Under the pieces are notes generated by a model. It did no database searches. It was not told the DNA's origin and saw nothing but the letters and a program-made list of their open reading frames with translations. The position numbers and the translations under genes are program-made. A stretch of 64,000 nucleotides of DNA from Moritella sp. Urea-trap-13 (GTDB taxonomy: Bacteria > Pseudomonadota > Gammaproteobacteria > Enterobacterales > Moritellaceae). Positions 16,961 to 27,104 of the stretch are shown here, one piece after another. The DNA lies in NCBI RefSeq assembly GCF_002836355.1, contig NZ_PJCA01000031.1, forward strand, positions 992,001 to 1,056,000, in the 5' to 3' direction. Position 1 is the stretch's first letter; each line of letters begins with the position of its first letter.

Positions 16961-19507
16961 ATGGATATATCGACAAATCGTAAAAAATTATACAAAGATC
17001 TCACGTATTGGCTGATACCTTGCTGGTTAGTCATTTTTATTATCATGACGATTCACTATTCGCTAAACATTACAAAGGACAAGCAATACTCATTACACAA
17101 CGAACAAGTGATTGTGGAGTTAATCGAAAAACTACTGAATGACAGCTTTAACAGCATGACATCTGATGCCCTGATGTTGTCTTATACCGCCAAACAATTA
17201 ACCCTCAATAACGACAGTTACTTGCCTTTAACTCATTATTTTGCTGAATTAAGTAAAAATGATGACAATTATGAGCAGATACGTTTTATCGATATGCAAG
17301 GCTATGAACGTATTCGTATTAATAATATCGCCAACAAGATATATACCGTTGATAGTCAAAATTTACAGAATAAATCAAAACGTTATTACTTCCAAAAGAC
17401 CATGCAACTAAGTCAAGGAAATGTCTATATTTCGCCGATGGACCTAAACATCGAAGCCGGTCAGATCCAACAGCCGCTGAATCCCACGATCCGTATTGGG
17501 GTACCGGTATTCAATGCCCAAGATGAAAAAATAGGCGCGATCATATTAAATTACAAAGGCCGCAAACTAATCAATCGTTTATTACATATCTCACCTAATT
17601 TTATTGAGCATTTATACATACTCAACGCTGAAGGTGTGGCGATTATTCAACCCGTAAAAGCGGTGCCATCTCAGCCTGCTGCGCCAAATAAATTGTCAGC
17701 TGTAACGCAAGAATTCCAATTCAATACCAGCAAAGAATTAAGTACCGAATTACTAGCGCTGATGAGTCGCCAACATCAAGGCCAGCTGTTGTTTCAAGAC
17801 AATTACATTACCTTCACTCAAGCGTTTTCAAATCGCAGTAGCAGCTGGACAATCGTGTCGGTATTTCCCCAACAACGGTTTAATTTAGCCCGTAGCGCGT
17901 TTACCGAACAATTCATGTTGTTGTACATAACACTGACCTTAGTAATCAGTTTTTTCGTGTGTCTTTTCCGCTATCATCGCCAACAAACCAACATCTTACG
18001 TAAACAACAGGCATACGATAAACAGTTCAGATTAACCTTAGAGAACATCCAGTATATTGCAGTATCGATTAACAGTGACGGCATCATTACTTTTTGTAAT
18101 GACTTTTTCTTAAACTTGGTTGGCTATCAAAAACACCAAGTCATTGGCAAGCGCTGGGTTGATACTTTTATTCCGCAGAAACTACAACAGCAAGCAGCGG
18201 AAGCGTTGAAGCAAGCATTAGTACAAGAGCTGGATCAAACCAAAGTTGAAACCGTAGTACAAACAAATTCAGGTGAGGTAGTGTTGGTTTCATGGAGCAG
18301 TACCTATTCTCAAGCTCACGGTAAACAGCTAGCCACTGCCACCTTTATTGGTGAGGATATTACCGAACACAAGATGGAACAAGATCAACTGCAGCGCTTA
18401 AGTCACGCCGTAGAACAAAGTCATAACTCAGTTATGATCACCGAAATATCAGGTGAAATTATCTATGTAAACCCGGTGTTCTGTGAGCTTACTGGCTATC
18501 AAAAACAGGAAGTAATAGGCATTACCCCTAAGTTTCTACAATCAGGTGAGATGCCTGAGGTCGGCTACGACAGTCTGTGGCAAACTATTAAACGCGGTGA
18601 TGAATGGCGCGGTGAATTCCATAATAAGAAAAAGAACGGTGATTTGTTCTGGGAACGTGCGCGTATATCACCAGTGAAAGACAGCGCGGGCAATGCCCTG
18701 TATTTCGTTGCGGTCAAACAAGATATTACCAAAGAGAAACAACTTGCCCGTGAAATGCAGGAACAAGAAGCCTTACATGCTAAACAAGACAAACTGGCCG
18801 CGGTAGGTAAAGTGGTAAATATGATCGCCCACGATTTAAGAAACCCACTGAGCTCGATCAAAATGGCGTTGCAGATTTATGCCCGTAAAGAGCAAGATGA
18901 ATTGTTTGATATTTCACTTGAGCAAGTGCGTTACATGGAAGCTATTTTAGAAGATTTACTGTCCTACTCTAGACCGGAACAGTTTAAACCCGAGTGGCTT
19001 GATTTAAATAAACTGGTTGAGCTTGCCGTGAATAGTCAACGCCGTTTCGCCAAAGAAAAAGATGTGGCGATTGAGTTTAGTTATCCGCATAACTTACCGA
19101 CGGTGTACGCAGACCCGATTAAATTGCGCCAAGCATTACAGAATTTGATTGTTAATGCGCTACAGGCAGCAGAAACCAGTGAGCAGGCTTGCCCTTTAGT
19201 GACAGTGACGACTAACATCTTACTTACTGATTCCAATTCGATGATCTTAATTGATATCACTAATAATGGAAAATCTATCGACCCTTGTATGGTCAGCAAA
19301 GTATTTGAACCTTTTTATACTACCAAGGCAAAAGGCACAGGCTTAGGACTTGCTATCGTACAAAAGATCATTGAAAGCCACAAAGGCAGTGTACGGTTAA
19401 AACCCATTAATCCAGTTGGTACGTTAGCGCAGATACAATTACCGTTATCTATCCACAACAGTGAACCGATTTCACCGAATAAGGACGTAGTTAACGAATA
19501 TGTGTAA
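16961..19507 (+). CDS. Sensor histidine kinase (Cache-PAS-PAS-HisKA-HATPase)
   Basis: This inner-membrane sensor kinase has about 848 residues. Membrane helices lie near residues 14-31 and 317-337, enclosing a periplasmic Cache-like sensor of about 285 residues. Two PAS domains follow (about 356-470 and 480-600), then HisKA with phospho-acceptor H624 in AHDLRNPLSS, and an ATPase domain with LQNLIVNALQAAE and GTGLGLAIV. The ATG at 16961 has AGGTAA upstream. The stop overlaps the start of the response regulator gene by eight bases, so the two are translationally coupled. Its place beside two sigma-54 promoters suggests it controls the neighbouring operon, much as AioS does for aio genes (analogy). 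Confidence 0.9.
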   Translation: MDISTNRKKLYKDLTYWLIPCWLVIFIIMTIHYSLNITKDKQYSLHNEQVIVELIEKLLNDSFNSMTSDALMLSYTAKQLTLNNDSYLPLTHYFAELSKNDDNYEQIRFIDMQGYERIRINNIANKIYTVDSQNLQNKSKRYYFQKTMQLSQGNVYISPMDLNIEAGQIQQPLNPTIRIGVPVFNAQDEKIGAIILNYKGRKLINRLLHISPNFIEHLYILNAEGVAIIQPVKAVPSQPAAPNKLSAVTQEFQFNTSKELSTELLALMSRQHQGQLLFQDNYITFTQAFSNRSSSWTIVSVFPQQRFNLARSAFTEQFMLLYITLTLVISFFVCLFRYHRQQTNILRKQQAYDKQFRLTLENIQYIAVSINSDGIITFCNDFFLNLVGYQKHQVIGKRWVDTFIPQKLQQQAAEALKQALVQELDQTKVETVVQTNSGEVVLVSWSSTYSQAHGKQLATATFIGEDITEHKMEQDQLQRLSHAVEQSHNSVMITEISGEIIYVNPVFCELTGYQKQEVIGITPKFLQSGEMPEVGYDSLWQTIKRGDEWRGEFHNKKKNGDLFWERARISPVKDSAGNALYFVAVKQDITKEKQLAREMQEQEALHAKQDKLAAVGKVVNMIAHDLRNPLSSIKMALQIYARKEQDELFDISLEQVRYMEAILEDLLSYSRPEQFKPEWLDLNKLVELAVNSQRRFAKEKDVAIEFSYPHNLPTVYADPIKLRQALQNLIVNALQAAETSEQACPLVTVTTNILLTDSNSMILIDITNNGKSIDPCMVSKVFEPFYTTKAKGTGLGLAIVQKIIESHKGSVRLKPINPVGTLAQIQLPLSIHNSEPISPNKDVVNEYV

Positions 19508-20858
19508 ATTGCTTATCGTCGACGATGACAAAGGTATCAGTCGTACGCTCGAATTACATTTTCAAACCCAAGACCATGACGTTAAAACGGCAAACAGCGT
19601 TGATGATGGCCTCGCTATCGCGCAAGTTTTCATGCCCAATATCATCATCCTCGACATTAGAATGGAAGGTAAATCAGGTTTAGAAGGCATTAGTGAATTC
19701 AAACAGTTATGTCCGAACGCCCGCATTATCATGATCACCGCGTTTCATGACATGCAGAGTACCATTGAAGCGATGCAAAATGGCGCAGATGAATATATTC
19801 ACAAACCGTTAGATCTGGATGAAATTGATGGCGCGGTGAGTTCGGCTTTACAATATCAAAATAGCAGTACTCTTGATGCAATTTCGATTCCAGACAGCAG
19901 TGGTAATTCTATTGTGGGTTGCTCTAAAGCCATGAAAGAAATATTCAAAAACATTGGTCGAGTGGCAATGACCAACGCCTCTGTGATGATCACTGGTGAG
20001 TCAGGCACAGGTAAAGAAATGGTCGCTAAAGCCATCCATAATGCTGGCAATAAGACCGCCCAACCTTTTGTGGCGATCAACTGTGCTGCCTTGGTCGAGA
20101 CCTTGCTTGAGTCGGAAATGTTCGGTCATAAGAAAGGCTCGTTCACGGGCGCTATTAACGACCAAATGGGGAAGTTCGAACTGGCGCAAGATGGGACATT
20201 GTTTTTGGACGAAGTGGGTGAATTAGCGGGAGCTATTCAAGCTAAGTTATTACGCGTGCTGCAAGAAAAGGAGTTCACGTCTGTTGGTGGCAAGATGTCG
20301 AAAACTACCAATGCACGGATAATCTGCGCCACTAATATCGATTTTAAACAAGCAATTAAAGATAAAACCTTTCGTGAAGATCTGTTTTATCGCTTACAGG
20401 TGGTGCGTATTCATATTCCGCCACTGCGAGAACGTAAGGAAGATTTACCCATACTGATCCCTGCCCTGTTAGCACGTATCAACCGTGATTTGGATACCCA
20501 AATTAATCAGGTAGCTCGAGATGCAATGGAAGCGCTTTGTGCTTATGATTGGCCGGGTAATGTCCGAGAGTTAGAGAACTTACTTACCAAGGCCATGGCT
20601 TTATGCCCGGGTAAAATATTAACCCAAGATCTGTTTGAAGGCATTACGCCACAATCGACAGGTCTTGATCATACTAGCTCAACCAATTTAGGCTTGTTAG
20701 CACAGCAGGGGATTGCTGAATTAAGCCTGCAAGATCTTGAATTACAGTACACAGTCGAAGTACTCGAACGCGTCGCAGGTCATAAAGGTAAAGCCTGTGA
20801 TATTTTGAAAATAAGTCGGCCTAAATTGCAACGTATACTTGATCGTATTGAAGCTTAA
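19500..20858 (+). CDS. Sigma-54-dependent response regulator (NtrC family)
   Basis: This 452-residue regulator has a receiver domain (phospho-acceptor D52, conserved K102), an AAA+ domain and a C-terminal Fis-type helix-turn-helix. The AAA+ domain carries Walker A GESGTGKE at 166-173 and GSFTGA at 213-218, a natural variant of the GAFTGA loop that contacts sigma-54. It overlaps the kinase gene by eight bases. The likely targets are the two sigma-54 promoters at 14196-14211 and 14422-14437. The pairing of kinase plus sigma-54 activator beside an Aio-family operon parallels AioS-AioR, though no AioX-like gene is present. Confidence 0.92.
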   Translation: MCKLLIVDDDKGISRTLELHFQTQDHDVKTANSVDDGLAIAQVFMPNIIILDIRMEGKSGLEGISEFKQLCPNARIIMITAFHDMQSTIEAMQNGADEYIHKPLDLDEIDGAVSSALQYQNSSTLDAISIPDSSGNSIVGCSKAMKEIFKNIGRVAMTNASVMITGESGTGKEMVAKAIHNAGNKTAQPFVAINCAALVETLLESEMFGHKKGSFTGAINDQMGKFELAQDGTLFLDEVGELAGAIQAKLLRVLQEKEFTSVGGKMSKTTNARIICATNIDFKQAIKDKTFREDLFYRLQVVRIHIPPLRERKEDLPILIPALLARINRDLDTQINQVARDAMEALCAYDWPGNVRELENLLTKAMALCPGKILTQDLFEGITPQSTGLDHTSSTNLGLLAQQGIAELSLQDLELQYTVEVLERVAGHKGKACDILKISRPKLQRILDRIEA

Positions 20859-20920
20859 ATGTTGATGTTCTCAGTCATAATACCCGTAGATAATACCGGG
20901 CTATAATAAATCAAGTCAAT

Positions 20921-20976
20921 AAAAAAGGATTAACCCCCACTTTAATTTACTATAAATAGTGGTGATTAATCCTTTT
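20921..20976 (-). terminator. Terminator of the cold-shock gene
   Basis: Outer stem AAAGGATTAA/TTAATCCTTT and inner CCCAC/GTGGTG form a long hairpin. On the minus strand it ends in TTTTTT, just after the cold-shock gene stop at 20991. Confidence 0.7.
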
Positions 20977-20990
20977 AGCTAATGGTTAAC

Positions 20991-21194
20991 TTAAATAGCT
21001 GTTACATTAGTAGCGCAAGGCCCTTTCTGGCCTGTACCCTCTTCAAATTCAACTTTCTGGCCATCTTCTAATGTTGCATAACCAGATGTTTTGATTTCAG
21101 AATGATGCACAAACAAATCATTACCGCCTTCGTCTGGGGTGATAAATCCAAAACCTTTGTCTGCATTAAACCACTTAACTGTACCTCGACTCAT
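20991..21194 (-). CDS. Cold-shock protein, CspA family
   Basis: This 67-residue single-domain cold-shock protein binds RNA and single-stranded DNA. RNP1 is KGFGFI at residues 13-18 and RNP2 is DLFVHH at 26-31. The usual aromatic residues are present. GAGGA lies ten bases before the ATG. Length and sequence fit CspA/CspE/CspG types; which paralogue it is cannot be decided. It is monocistronic with its own terminator. Confidence 0.93.
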   Translation of the reverse strand: MSRGTVKWFNADKGFGFITPDEGGNDLFVHHSEIKTSGYATLEDGQKVEFEEGTGQKGPCATNVTAI

Positions 21195-21407
21195 AACGCT
21201 TTATTCCTCAACTGACTTTAGTAACTGAATTAAGCATAGTAGAGGTCGCCTTATTGTCCAGTTTGTAAGCAACAAGACAATGAAAATGAGCTTTACATCT
21301 ACTTACTAGATGGAAAATCTTATTTTAGCGGCTCTTTATGTGAGCATTACGATTAATAGCTAAATTCATTACATGATGTAGTGTTTTGTTATATCAGGGG
21401 CGTAATA

Positions 21408-22850
21408 ATGAGAGAAGTTAACTTCAGAACCATAGATAAGCTGTTTATCAAAATGAACATTACTGATAAATTTAGGCTACTTTTCATTATGATATCAATA
21501 GCTTTCATTGGCCTCTCTGGCAGTAATTATTACGCGGAAATGGCGAGAATTGATGTAGCAAACCACCAACAGGCACAAACCCGTCTAACGTCTACAGTCG
21601 ATGCGCTAAAAGGCGCTGGTTTAGACAACAGTGAATTAAAAAAAGCACTTCTACAGCAAAATATTCGCGTGTTTAGCCAACCAACGACGACGACACGCGA
21701 CACTGAAATAACCGTGTCACAGTCTTTAGGCAAGGGTTACGCGGTACTGACTCATTCTGTGGATAACACTGAAGCACAGAGTCAGGCGTTCCTTAGTTTC
21801 TTACTTTCTTTATTACCGTTACCTTTAATTGGGCTATTTATCTACTGGTTCGCGACACATTTAAGCGGTGCCCTATGGGTTATACATCAAGCGACCTGCC
21901 GTATTTCTAATGGCGATTTGAGTTCACGCCTTGGCTTTCATGTTGGCCGTGACGAGTTTGGAGTAATCGGTTTCGAGCTTGATCGCTCAATGGATACGAT
22001 TAGTGAATTAGTCGAAACAGTTAAAACCAGTACAGTTACTTTTCATCGAACGACAACGACATTTGAAAAAGATGCCCAAGATTCAGAACAACAAGTTAAT
22101 CAGCAATATGCTTCTGTTGATTCTGTCGCGACCGCAATGGAAGAAATGTCTGCGACTGCGAAAGAAATTGCCGGTTTTGGGTTACAAGCTTCCCACCAAG
22201 CAGATAACGAAACAACTAAGATTCGCCAGAGTAACGAAAGGATCCAAGATGCTATCCTCATGGTGACCGAATTATCTGAGAACACCAATGCTGCTTCAGT
22301 ATCTGTCGTTAATTTGAATGAGAGAATGACTGAAATTGATAATGTGATTGTCACGATTAATGGGATTTCTGACCAGACCAATCTGTTAGCGTTGAATGCT
22401 GCAATTGAAGCTGCGAGAGCCGGTGAACAAGGTCGTGGCTTTGCTGTCGTGGCAGATGAAGTCCGAACCCTTGCAGGTCGAACACAACAGGCAACTGTTG
22501 AAATACGAGATATGATTGACAAGTTACAAGCTGAAACTCAGGGTATCTCAAAAATCACGGCTGAAACCTTAGATCAAGCCAATAAAAGCCGAGAGATAAT
22601 TACAGAAATTGGTACTGATGTGAATGAAATTGCGGAATCAGCGCAGTCAGTAATGGATATGAGCACTCAGATTGCAACCGCCGCCGAACAGCAAACGTCA
22701 GTGGCAAATAGTATTGCATCAGACCTTAGTGATATTCGCTCACAGTCAAGCGTGCTACTTACTGCAACGCAGCTATCAGTTACTGGGATCCAAGAGCTTG
22801 TCAGTGCATCTGAGTCATTAGGCTGTATCTTTGAGAAATACCACACTTAA
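21408..22850 (+). CDS. Methyl-accepting chemotaxis protein
   Basis: This 480-residue receptor has membrane helices at about 23-41 and 127-150 and a short, 85-residue periplasmic domain that matches no sensor fold I can name. A HAMP region and a full signalling domain follow. The conserved hairpin tip, with the [18 protein letters not shown] stretch, is intact. There is no C-terminal CheR-tethering pentapeptide. The ATG at 21408 has AGGGGCG upstream; the longer frame from 21381 was rejected. Ligand unknown. Confidence 0.88.
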   Translation: MREVNFRTIDKLFIKMNITDKFRLLFIMISIAFIGLSGSNYYAEMARIDVANHQQAQTRLTSTVDALKGAGLDNSELKKALLQQNIRVFSQPTTTTRDTEITVSQSLGKGYAVLTHSVDNTEAQSQAFLSFLLSLLPLPLIGLFIYWFATHLSGALWVIHQATCRISNGDLSSRLGFHVGRDEFGVIGFELDRSMDTISELVETVKTSTVTFHRTTTTFEKDAQDSEQQVNQQYASVDSVATAMEEMSATAKEIAGFGLQASHQADNETTKIRQSNERIQDAILMVTELSENTNAASVSVVNLNERMTEIDNVIVTINGISDQTNLLALNAAIEAARAGEQGRGFAVVADEVRTLAGRTQQATVEIRDMIDKLQAETQGISKITAETLDQANKSREIITEIGTDVNEIAESAQSVMDMSTQIATAAEQQTSVANSIASDLSDIRSQSSVLLTATQLSVTGIQELVSASESLGCIFEKYHT

Positions 22851-22869
22851 AAAATAGTTAAGATGAACA

Positions 22870-22910
22870 ATGTGTTGAACTAATGACTCCGAATCACTAG
22901 TTCAACGCAT
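22870..22910 (+). terminator. Possible terminator after chemoreceptor gene
   Basis: A 13-bp hairpin (ATGTGTTGAACTA pairing with TAGTTCAACGCAT, one wobble) begins 20 bases after the stop. It lacks a good T tract, so termination is uncertain. Confidence 0.4.
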
Positions 22911-23003
22911 TCCAGCTATCATTCTTTTAACGACACTTTTAACTACACTCTTCATTACACTCTTCACAGCCCTATTCAGCAGTTCTAATATCGAAACTTA
23001 ATT

Positions 23004-23153
23004 TCATATAAACGGCGCTGCATCGCAGGGTAATGCTAATTCAACGAGACTGCCATCTTTTATATGTGAGTAGTAAGCTGCACGAGAAAGGATAGCAAAA
23101 CCAATCCTTGATAAGGCCGCCTTTAAAGCCATCTCACCACAGTGTACTGCGTT
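23004..23153 (-). pseudogene. Remnant of a LysR-type regulator (C-terminal end)
   Basis: On the minus strand, 49 codons read in one frame before a stop and give a segment typical of the LysR effector-binding domain C-terminus: ALKAALSRIGFAILSRAAYY, then IKDGSLVELALP. Just upstream in another frame, RFETTSSLN could continue the same protein, which implies a small indel. No N-terminal helix-turn-helix is found in the expected position. It appears to be a decayed gene in a 680-base gap. Confidence 0.5.
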
Positions 23154-23533
23154 CAATTAAGCGAACTTGTAGTTTCAAATCGTACGGCTAGCGATATAGC
23201 GTACAACCTCAGACAGCCAAAGAAATCATTAAACAGACATTAAACGCGATCACCCTTCAAAATAACCTTGTTAGCCAGAAGCTTTTATTCTTCCTATACT
23301 TATAATTACCTTGCTGCATATTTTTTTCACCCTCGATGCATGGAATGGTGAATGTTAACGATCAGAGCAATTTGCTAAGTAAATTGAGGGCCCCCTTCAG
23401 TTCATTATCCTTGGCATCAATCTGGATCTAGACATCATCCGCACTTTGGGACTTGTAGCACTCGTCGTGATTGAAGTACACATGACACAGATAGTTAGCG
23501 TGTTTTTGAATGTGAATGATGGAGGTAAGTAAG
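23154..23533. other. Gene-poor gap before the universal stress gene
   Basis: No intact gene is visible. At about 23423-23460 the plus strand translates to NLDLDIIRTLGLVA, reminiscent of a LysR N-terminus but in the opposite orientation to the fragment at 23004-23153. The rest is AT-rich and presumably contains the promoter of the gene at 23534. Confidence 0.35.
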
Positions 23534-24505
23534 ATGAAGCGATTTAAAGATATTTTGTGTGTGGTGGAATCAGGTGAGGACTGTAAAGTAGTGCTGACTC
23601 GCGCAGTTGCTCTGGCGGAAAACAATCAATCCAGCTTGACCGTTATCAGCGTGATGCCGCACGTCAAGGGTGGGATTAGAATGCCAAAGGGAAGCTCGTT
23701 TTTAGCCAACCTTGAAGCTGAGATGGTCAACAGTCGCACACAAGAATTAGAAATGCTCATCGAGCCTTATCGTAAGCAGATAAAAATAGAATCCAAAGTG
23801 TTGGTTGGAACGCCTTTTCTTATGATCATTCGCGACGTTTTGCGTAATGGCCATGACCTACTGATTAAGACGCCAGAACAACAGGAGCGATTCGCTCGGT
23901 TTTTTGGCAGTGATGATATGCACCTGTTACGTAAATGCCCATGCCCTGTTTGGCTCATCAAACAAGAAGCCCCAAAATCTTATGGGCGTATTCTTGCCGC
24001 GGTGGATATCGATGAAATGTCATCTTCGGTTGATCAGCAAACACAGCAATCCATAAATCAACACATTTTACAAATGGCAGGGTCTTTAGCGCTGTCGGAA
24101 TTTGCAGAGCTACATGTGGCAAATGCTTGGAATGTCATGGGAGAAAGCACCTTGCGCCATAGTGCATTTTCAAGAACCCCTGAGGAAGAAATTAATGCCT
24201 ATGTCGAGCAGACTAGACAAAAACATGCTGACAGTCTGAGTGCACTCCTGCACGAACATCAAAATGATATCCTCGATTATCTTGCCCCACAAACCCATCT
24301 GCTGAAAGGATTAGCACGCAAAGAAATCCCTGCATTGGCGAAGCGAATCGAAGCGGACATGGTCGTAATGGGCACAGTCGCTCGGATCGGAATTCCCGGT
24401 TTCATCATGGGTAATACCGCAGAAACAATTCTCAATCAGCTTGATTGTTCCGTACTCGCGATCAAACCGCCTGGTTTTATAACTCCGGTTGAACTAGAAG
24501 ACTGA
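23534..24505 (+). CDS. Tandem universal stress protein, UspE-like
   Basis: This 323-residue cytosolic protein has two UspA domains in tandem, like UspE of E. coli (316 residues). The second domain keeps the nucleotide-type motif beginning GTVARIGIPGFIMGN; in the first domain the equivalent region (TPEQQERFARFFGSDD) lacks the glycine pattern, as is usual in UspE. ATG 23534 has GGAGGT seven bases upstream, so the upstream ATGs at 23516 and 23519 were not used. The PsiE-like gene follows 85 bases later, probably in the same transcript. Confidence 0.85.
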   Translation: MKRFKDILCVVESGEDCKVVLTRAVALAENNQSSLTVISVMPHVKGGIRMPKGSSFLANLEAEMVNSRTQELEMLIEPYRKQIKIESKVLVGTPFLMIIRDVLRNGHDLLIKTPEQQERFARFFGSDDMHLLRKCPCPVWLIKQEAPKSYGRILAAVDIDEMSSSVDQQTQQSINQHILQMAGSLALSEFAELHVANAWNVMGESTLRHSAFSRTPEEEINAYVEQTRQKHADSLSALLHEHQNDILDYLAPQTHLLKGLARKEIPALAKRIEADMVVMGTVARIGIPGFIMGNTAETILNQLDCSVLAIKPPGFITPVELED

Positions 24506-24590
24506 ATCAAGATGGAAAGTATTGCAGTGCTAGGCAGTGATGATGTTCAGTCACCACTTTTCAATTCACGGTCCTAAAAGGAAGCAGAAA

Positions 24591-25034
24591 ATGATTGGTT
24601 ATCTAAAGACCTTTGAGCGTATCATTACAGGAACGTTAATCGTAATGCTGGCTATTGTGGTTGTTTTAGCATTGATAGAACTTGGCTGGATCTTGACTAA
24701 AGACATATTAAAGCCACCAATATTAATTCTCGAAGTCGAAGATTTATTGGAAATATTCGGTCTTTTTCTACTTGTACTAATCGGTGTTGAATTGTTAGAT
24801 ACCATCAAATGTTATTATGTTGAAGGCAGGATCGATCTGAAAGTTATTTTCACTGTCGCTCTGATCGCAATTGGCCGAAAAATCATTATTTTAGAACCTG
24901 AGAAACATGACGGTCTCGCACTCATCGGGATCGGGGTCATTATTTTCTCCCTGGTAGCAGGTTATTTTGTGGTATCGACAAAAGGACTTAGTGTTCAACT
25001 TAGTAGCACTAAACCACCTCCTCCAGAGGACTGA
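24591..25034 (+). CDS. PsiE-like phosphate-starvation family membrane protein
   Basis: This 147-residue protein has four hydrophobic segments and an ELLDTIKCYY segment in the middle, matching the PsiE family. In E. coli psiE is induced by phosphate starvation; its biochemical role is unknown. AAAAGGAAG lies upstream of the ATG at 24591, so a 54-base longer frame was rejected. No Pho box was seen directly upstream, and it probably depends on the UspE-like gene's promoter. Confidence 0.8.
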   Translation: MIGYLKTFERIITGTLIVMLAIVVVLALIELGWILTKDILKPPILILEVEDLLEIFGLFLLVLIGVELLDTIKCYYVEGRIDLKVIFTVALIAIGRKIIILEPEKHDGLALIGIGVIIFSLVAGYFVVSTKGLSVQLSSTKPPPPED

Positions 25035-25159
25035 TATGAAAAATAATAACGCATAATTGTTGGCCGCATTGTACTAAGCACCTATTTTAGCCAACGATTA
25101 TGTGATTCGTTATTTAAACACGATCGTTTAAAATAATTATCTAGGACTATCAATTATAA

Positions 25160-25354
25160 CTATTTTTTCATTGGACTATTTTTAATTGAACTATCTAACG
25201 CATCGATTTCACTGGCTAATTTTTCAGCCTCAACAGTGAGCATTGAATATGCTCTAATATCGCCATTTCGCTGTGCATACATCGCTTGTTCAAGTTTAGC
25301 GCTATAGAGTTTAGTTAGTTTTTTGACTGGATCTCGTTTAAATATTGAATACAT
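25160..25354 (-). CDS. Small DUF6435-like protein
   Basis: This is a 64-residue charged helical protein starting MYSIFKRDPVKKL with a central QAMYAQRNGDIRAYSMLT segment. I recognise it as the small DUF6435-type family found across gammaproteobacteria, with no known function. No membrane segment or cysteine is present. It is monocistronic on the minus strand, convergent with the UspE-PsiE transcript. Confidence 0.6.
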   Translation of the reverse strand: MYSIFKRDPVKKLTKLYSAKLEQAMYAQRNGDIRAYSMLTVEAEKLASEIDALDSSIKNSPMKK

Positions 25355-25570
25355 GGTCGTACTCCTCAGTTAGTTACTTAACCTATACGTATGAAAATGG
25401 ATTTTAGTTTCATTTATTTACACGTTAAGTCATTTTAAATGATAAGCCCCCCCTGCTCTCCTTTATAAAACCTTGCGAATGACCAATTACTTTTCTGTAC
25501 TAAACCTTTACCATATGTGAATAGAATCACACAGCTGCAACGAGAGTTGCATAGTTGTTAAAATAGTTTT

Positions 25571-25586
25571 AGACATTTAGATGGCT
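25571..25586 (+). promoter_or_regulatory. Tandem MetJ boxes upstream of metY
   Basis: Two adjacent octamers, AGACATTT and AGATGGCT, each match the met box AGACGTCT at 6 of 8 positions and are in register. They lie 48 bases before the ATG of the O-acetylhomoserine sulfhydrylase gene, the position expected for MetJ repression by S-adenosylmethionine. Confidence 0.6.
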
Positions 25587-25633
25587 GTTTGATATGTTTA
25601 TATTTCATTCAAAAGGAATTAGGATTAATCGAT

Positions 25634-26923
25634 ATGAAACTTGAATCATTGGCACTTCATCACGGATATGAATCTGAAGCAACGACGAAAGCAGCTGCTG
25701 TACCTATCTATCAAACAACCTCATATACTTTCGATAATACCCAGCATGGTGCTGATTTGTTTGATTTAAAAGTGCCAGGCAATATTTATACTCGTATCAT
25801 GAATCCTACTACCGATGTACTAGAACAGCGCTTAGCCGCGATCGAAGGTGGTATTGGTGCATTAGCCGTCGCATCCGGCATGGCGGCAATTACTTATGCC
25901 ATTCAAGCGCTAACACAAGTTGGCGATAACATTGTCAGTACCAGCCAACTTTACGGTGGCACATACAACTTATTTGCCCACACGTTACCGCGTCAAGGTG
26001 TCGATGTTCGCATGGCGGCATTTGACGATTTTGCAGGCTTGGAAGCACTTATTGATGAGAATACCAAAGCGCTATTTTGTGAATCAATTGGTAACCCTGC
26101 CGGCAACATTGTCGATTTGCAGCGATTAGCAGAAATTGCGCATAAACATGGCGTACCATTAATGGTTGATAATACAGTCGCGACACCTGTGTTATGCCGA
26201 CCGTTTGAACATGGTGCCGACGTTGTGATCCACTCTTTAACCAAATATATCGGTGGTCACGGTACAACCATTGGCGGCGTAATCATTGATTCAGGTAAAT
26301 TTGATTGGGCTGCACAGCCTAAGCGTTTCGCATTACTCAATGAACCTGACGTGTCTTACCATGGTGTTGTTTATACCGAAGCATTTGGTCCAGCCGCCTT
26401 TATTGGTCGTTGTCGTGTAGGTCCACTGCGAAATACCGGCGCAGCGCTTGCCCCACAAAGTGCATTTTTGTTAATGCAAGGACTCGAAACACTGGCGCTT
26501 AGAATGGAACGCCACTGCAGTAACGCATTAACCTTAGCTAAATATCTTGAGCAGCACCCGAAAGTAAATTGGGTGAATTATGCCGCACTCGAGAATAGCC
26601 CTTACCAAGATAACTGCCATAAGATCACCGGTGGTAAAGCGTCCGGTATCATCAGTTTTGGTATCAAATCAGCATTAGCTGGCGGCGGTAAAGAAGCCGG
26701 CGGACATTTCATTGATGCGCTGCAAATGATTTTACGATTAGTTAATATTGGTGATGCGAAATCATTAGCCTGTCATCCGGCGTCAACCACGCACAGACAG
26801 CTTGATGCTGCAGAACTAGCCAAAGCAGGTGTGTCAGAAGACCTTATTCGTATTTCGGTAGGTATTGAACATATAGACGATATTATTGCTGATGTGAGCC
26901 AAGCATTAGATCAAGTCGGTTAA
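25634..26923 (+). CDS. metY: O-acetylhomoserine (thiol)-lyase / sulfhydrylase
   Basis: This 429-residue PLP enzyme makes homocysteine (or methionine) from O-acetylhomoserine and sulfide (or methanethiol). The YTRIMNPT segment (52-59) and PLP lysine K204 in HSLTKYIGGHG mark the Cys/Met metabolism family. The length and the inserted loops around residues 225-270 fit MetY rather than MetB or MetC. The ATG at 25634 was chosen over an upstream frame. It is monocistronic and preceded by tandem MetJ boxes. Confidence 0.9.
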   Translation: MKLESLALHHGYESEATTKAAAVPIYQTTSYTFDNTQHGADLFDLKVPGNIYTRIMNPTTDVLEQRLAAIEGGIGALAVASGMAAITYAIQALTQVGDNIVSTSQLYGGTYNLFAHTLPRQGVDVRMAAFDDFAGLEALIDENTKALFCESIGNPAGNIVDLQRLAEIAHKHGVPLMVDNTVATPVLCRPFEHGADVVIHSLTKYIGGHGTTIGGVIIDSGKFDWAAQPKRFALLNEPDVSYHGVVYTEAFGPAAFIGRCRVGPLRNTGAALAPQSAFLLMQGLETLALRMERHCSNALTLAKYLEQHPKVNWVNYAALENSPYQDNCHKITGGKASGIISFGIKSALAGGGKEAGGHFIDALQMILRLVNIGDAKSLACHPASTTHRQLDAAELAKAGVSEDLIRISVGIEHIDDIIADVSQALDQVG

Positions 26924-27053
26924 TAACGCTATTCTTCATTCTATAATGATCTGTTGATGTCTACTATGCGTATTCATCTTCAGTTCATGTCTCGTTCGAT
27001 ATTATGATTTTTACTTTTTACTTTTTGCTTTATAAGAAATAGAAGAAAATAGA

Positions 27054-27075
27054 AAAAGCCGACAGTTACATCGGC
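27054..27075 (-). terminator. Terminator after the DUF3332 gene
   Basis: GCCGA-N8-TCGGC followed by TTTTTC on the minus strand, 30 bases beyond the stop codon at 27105. Confidence 0.8.
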
Positions 27076-27104
27076 AATATTGATAATAGAACGTGATGAT
27101 AAGT

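Noticed and set aside
22100-22522. 140-codon minus-strand frame in the chemoreceptor gene
   Set aside because: Shadow of the conserved signalling domain; no start signal.
23423-23460. LysR N-terminal fragment on the plus strand as a feature of its own
   Set aside because: Only about 14 suggestive residues, opposite in orientation to the clearer C-terminal fragment; too weak to annotate separately.
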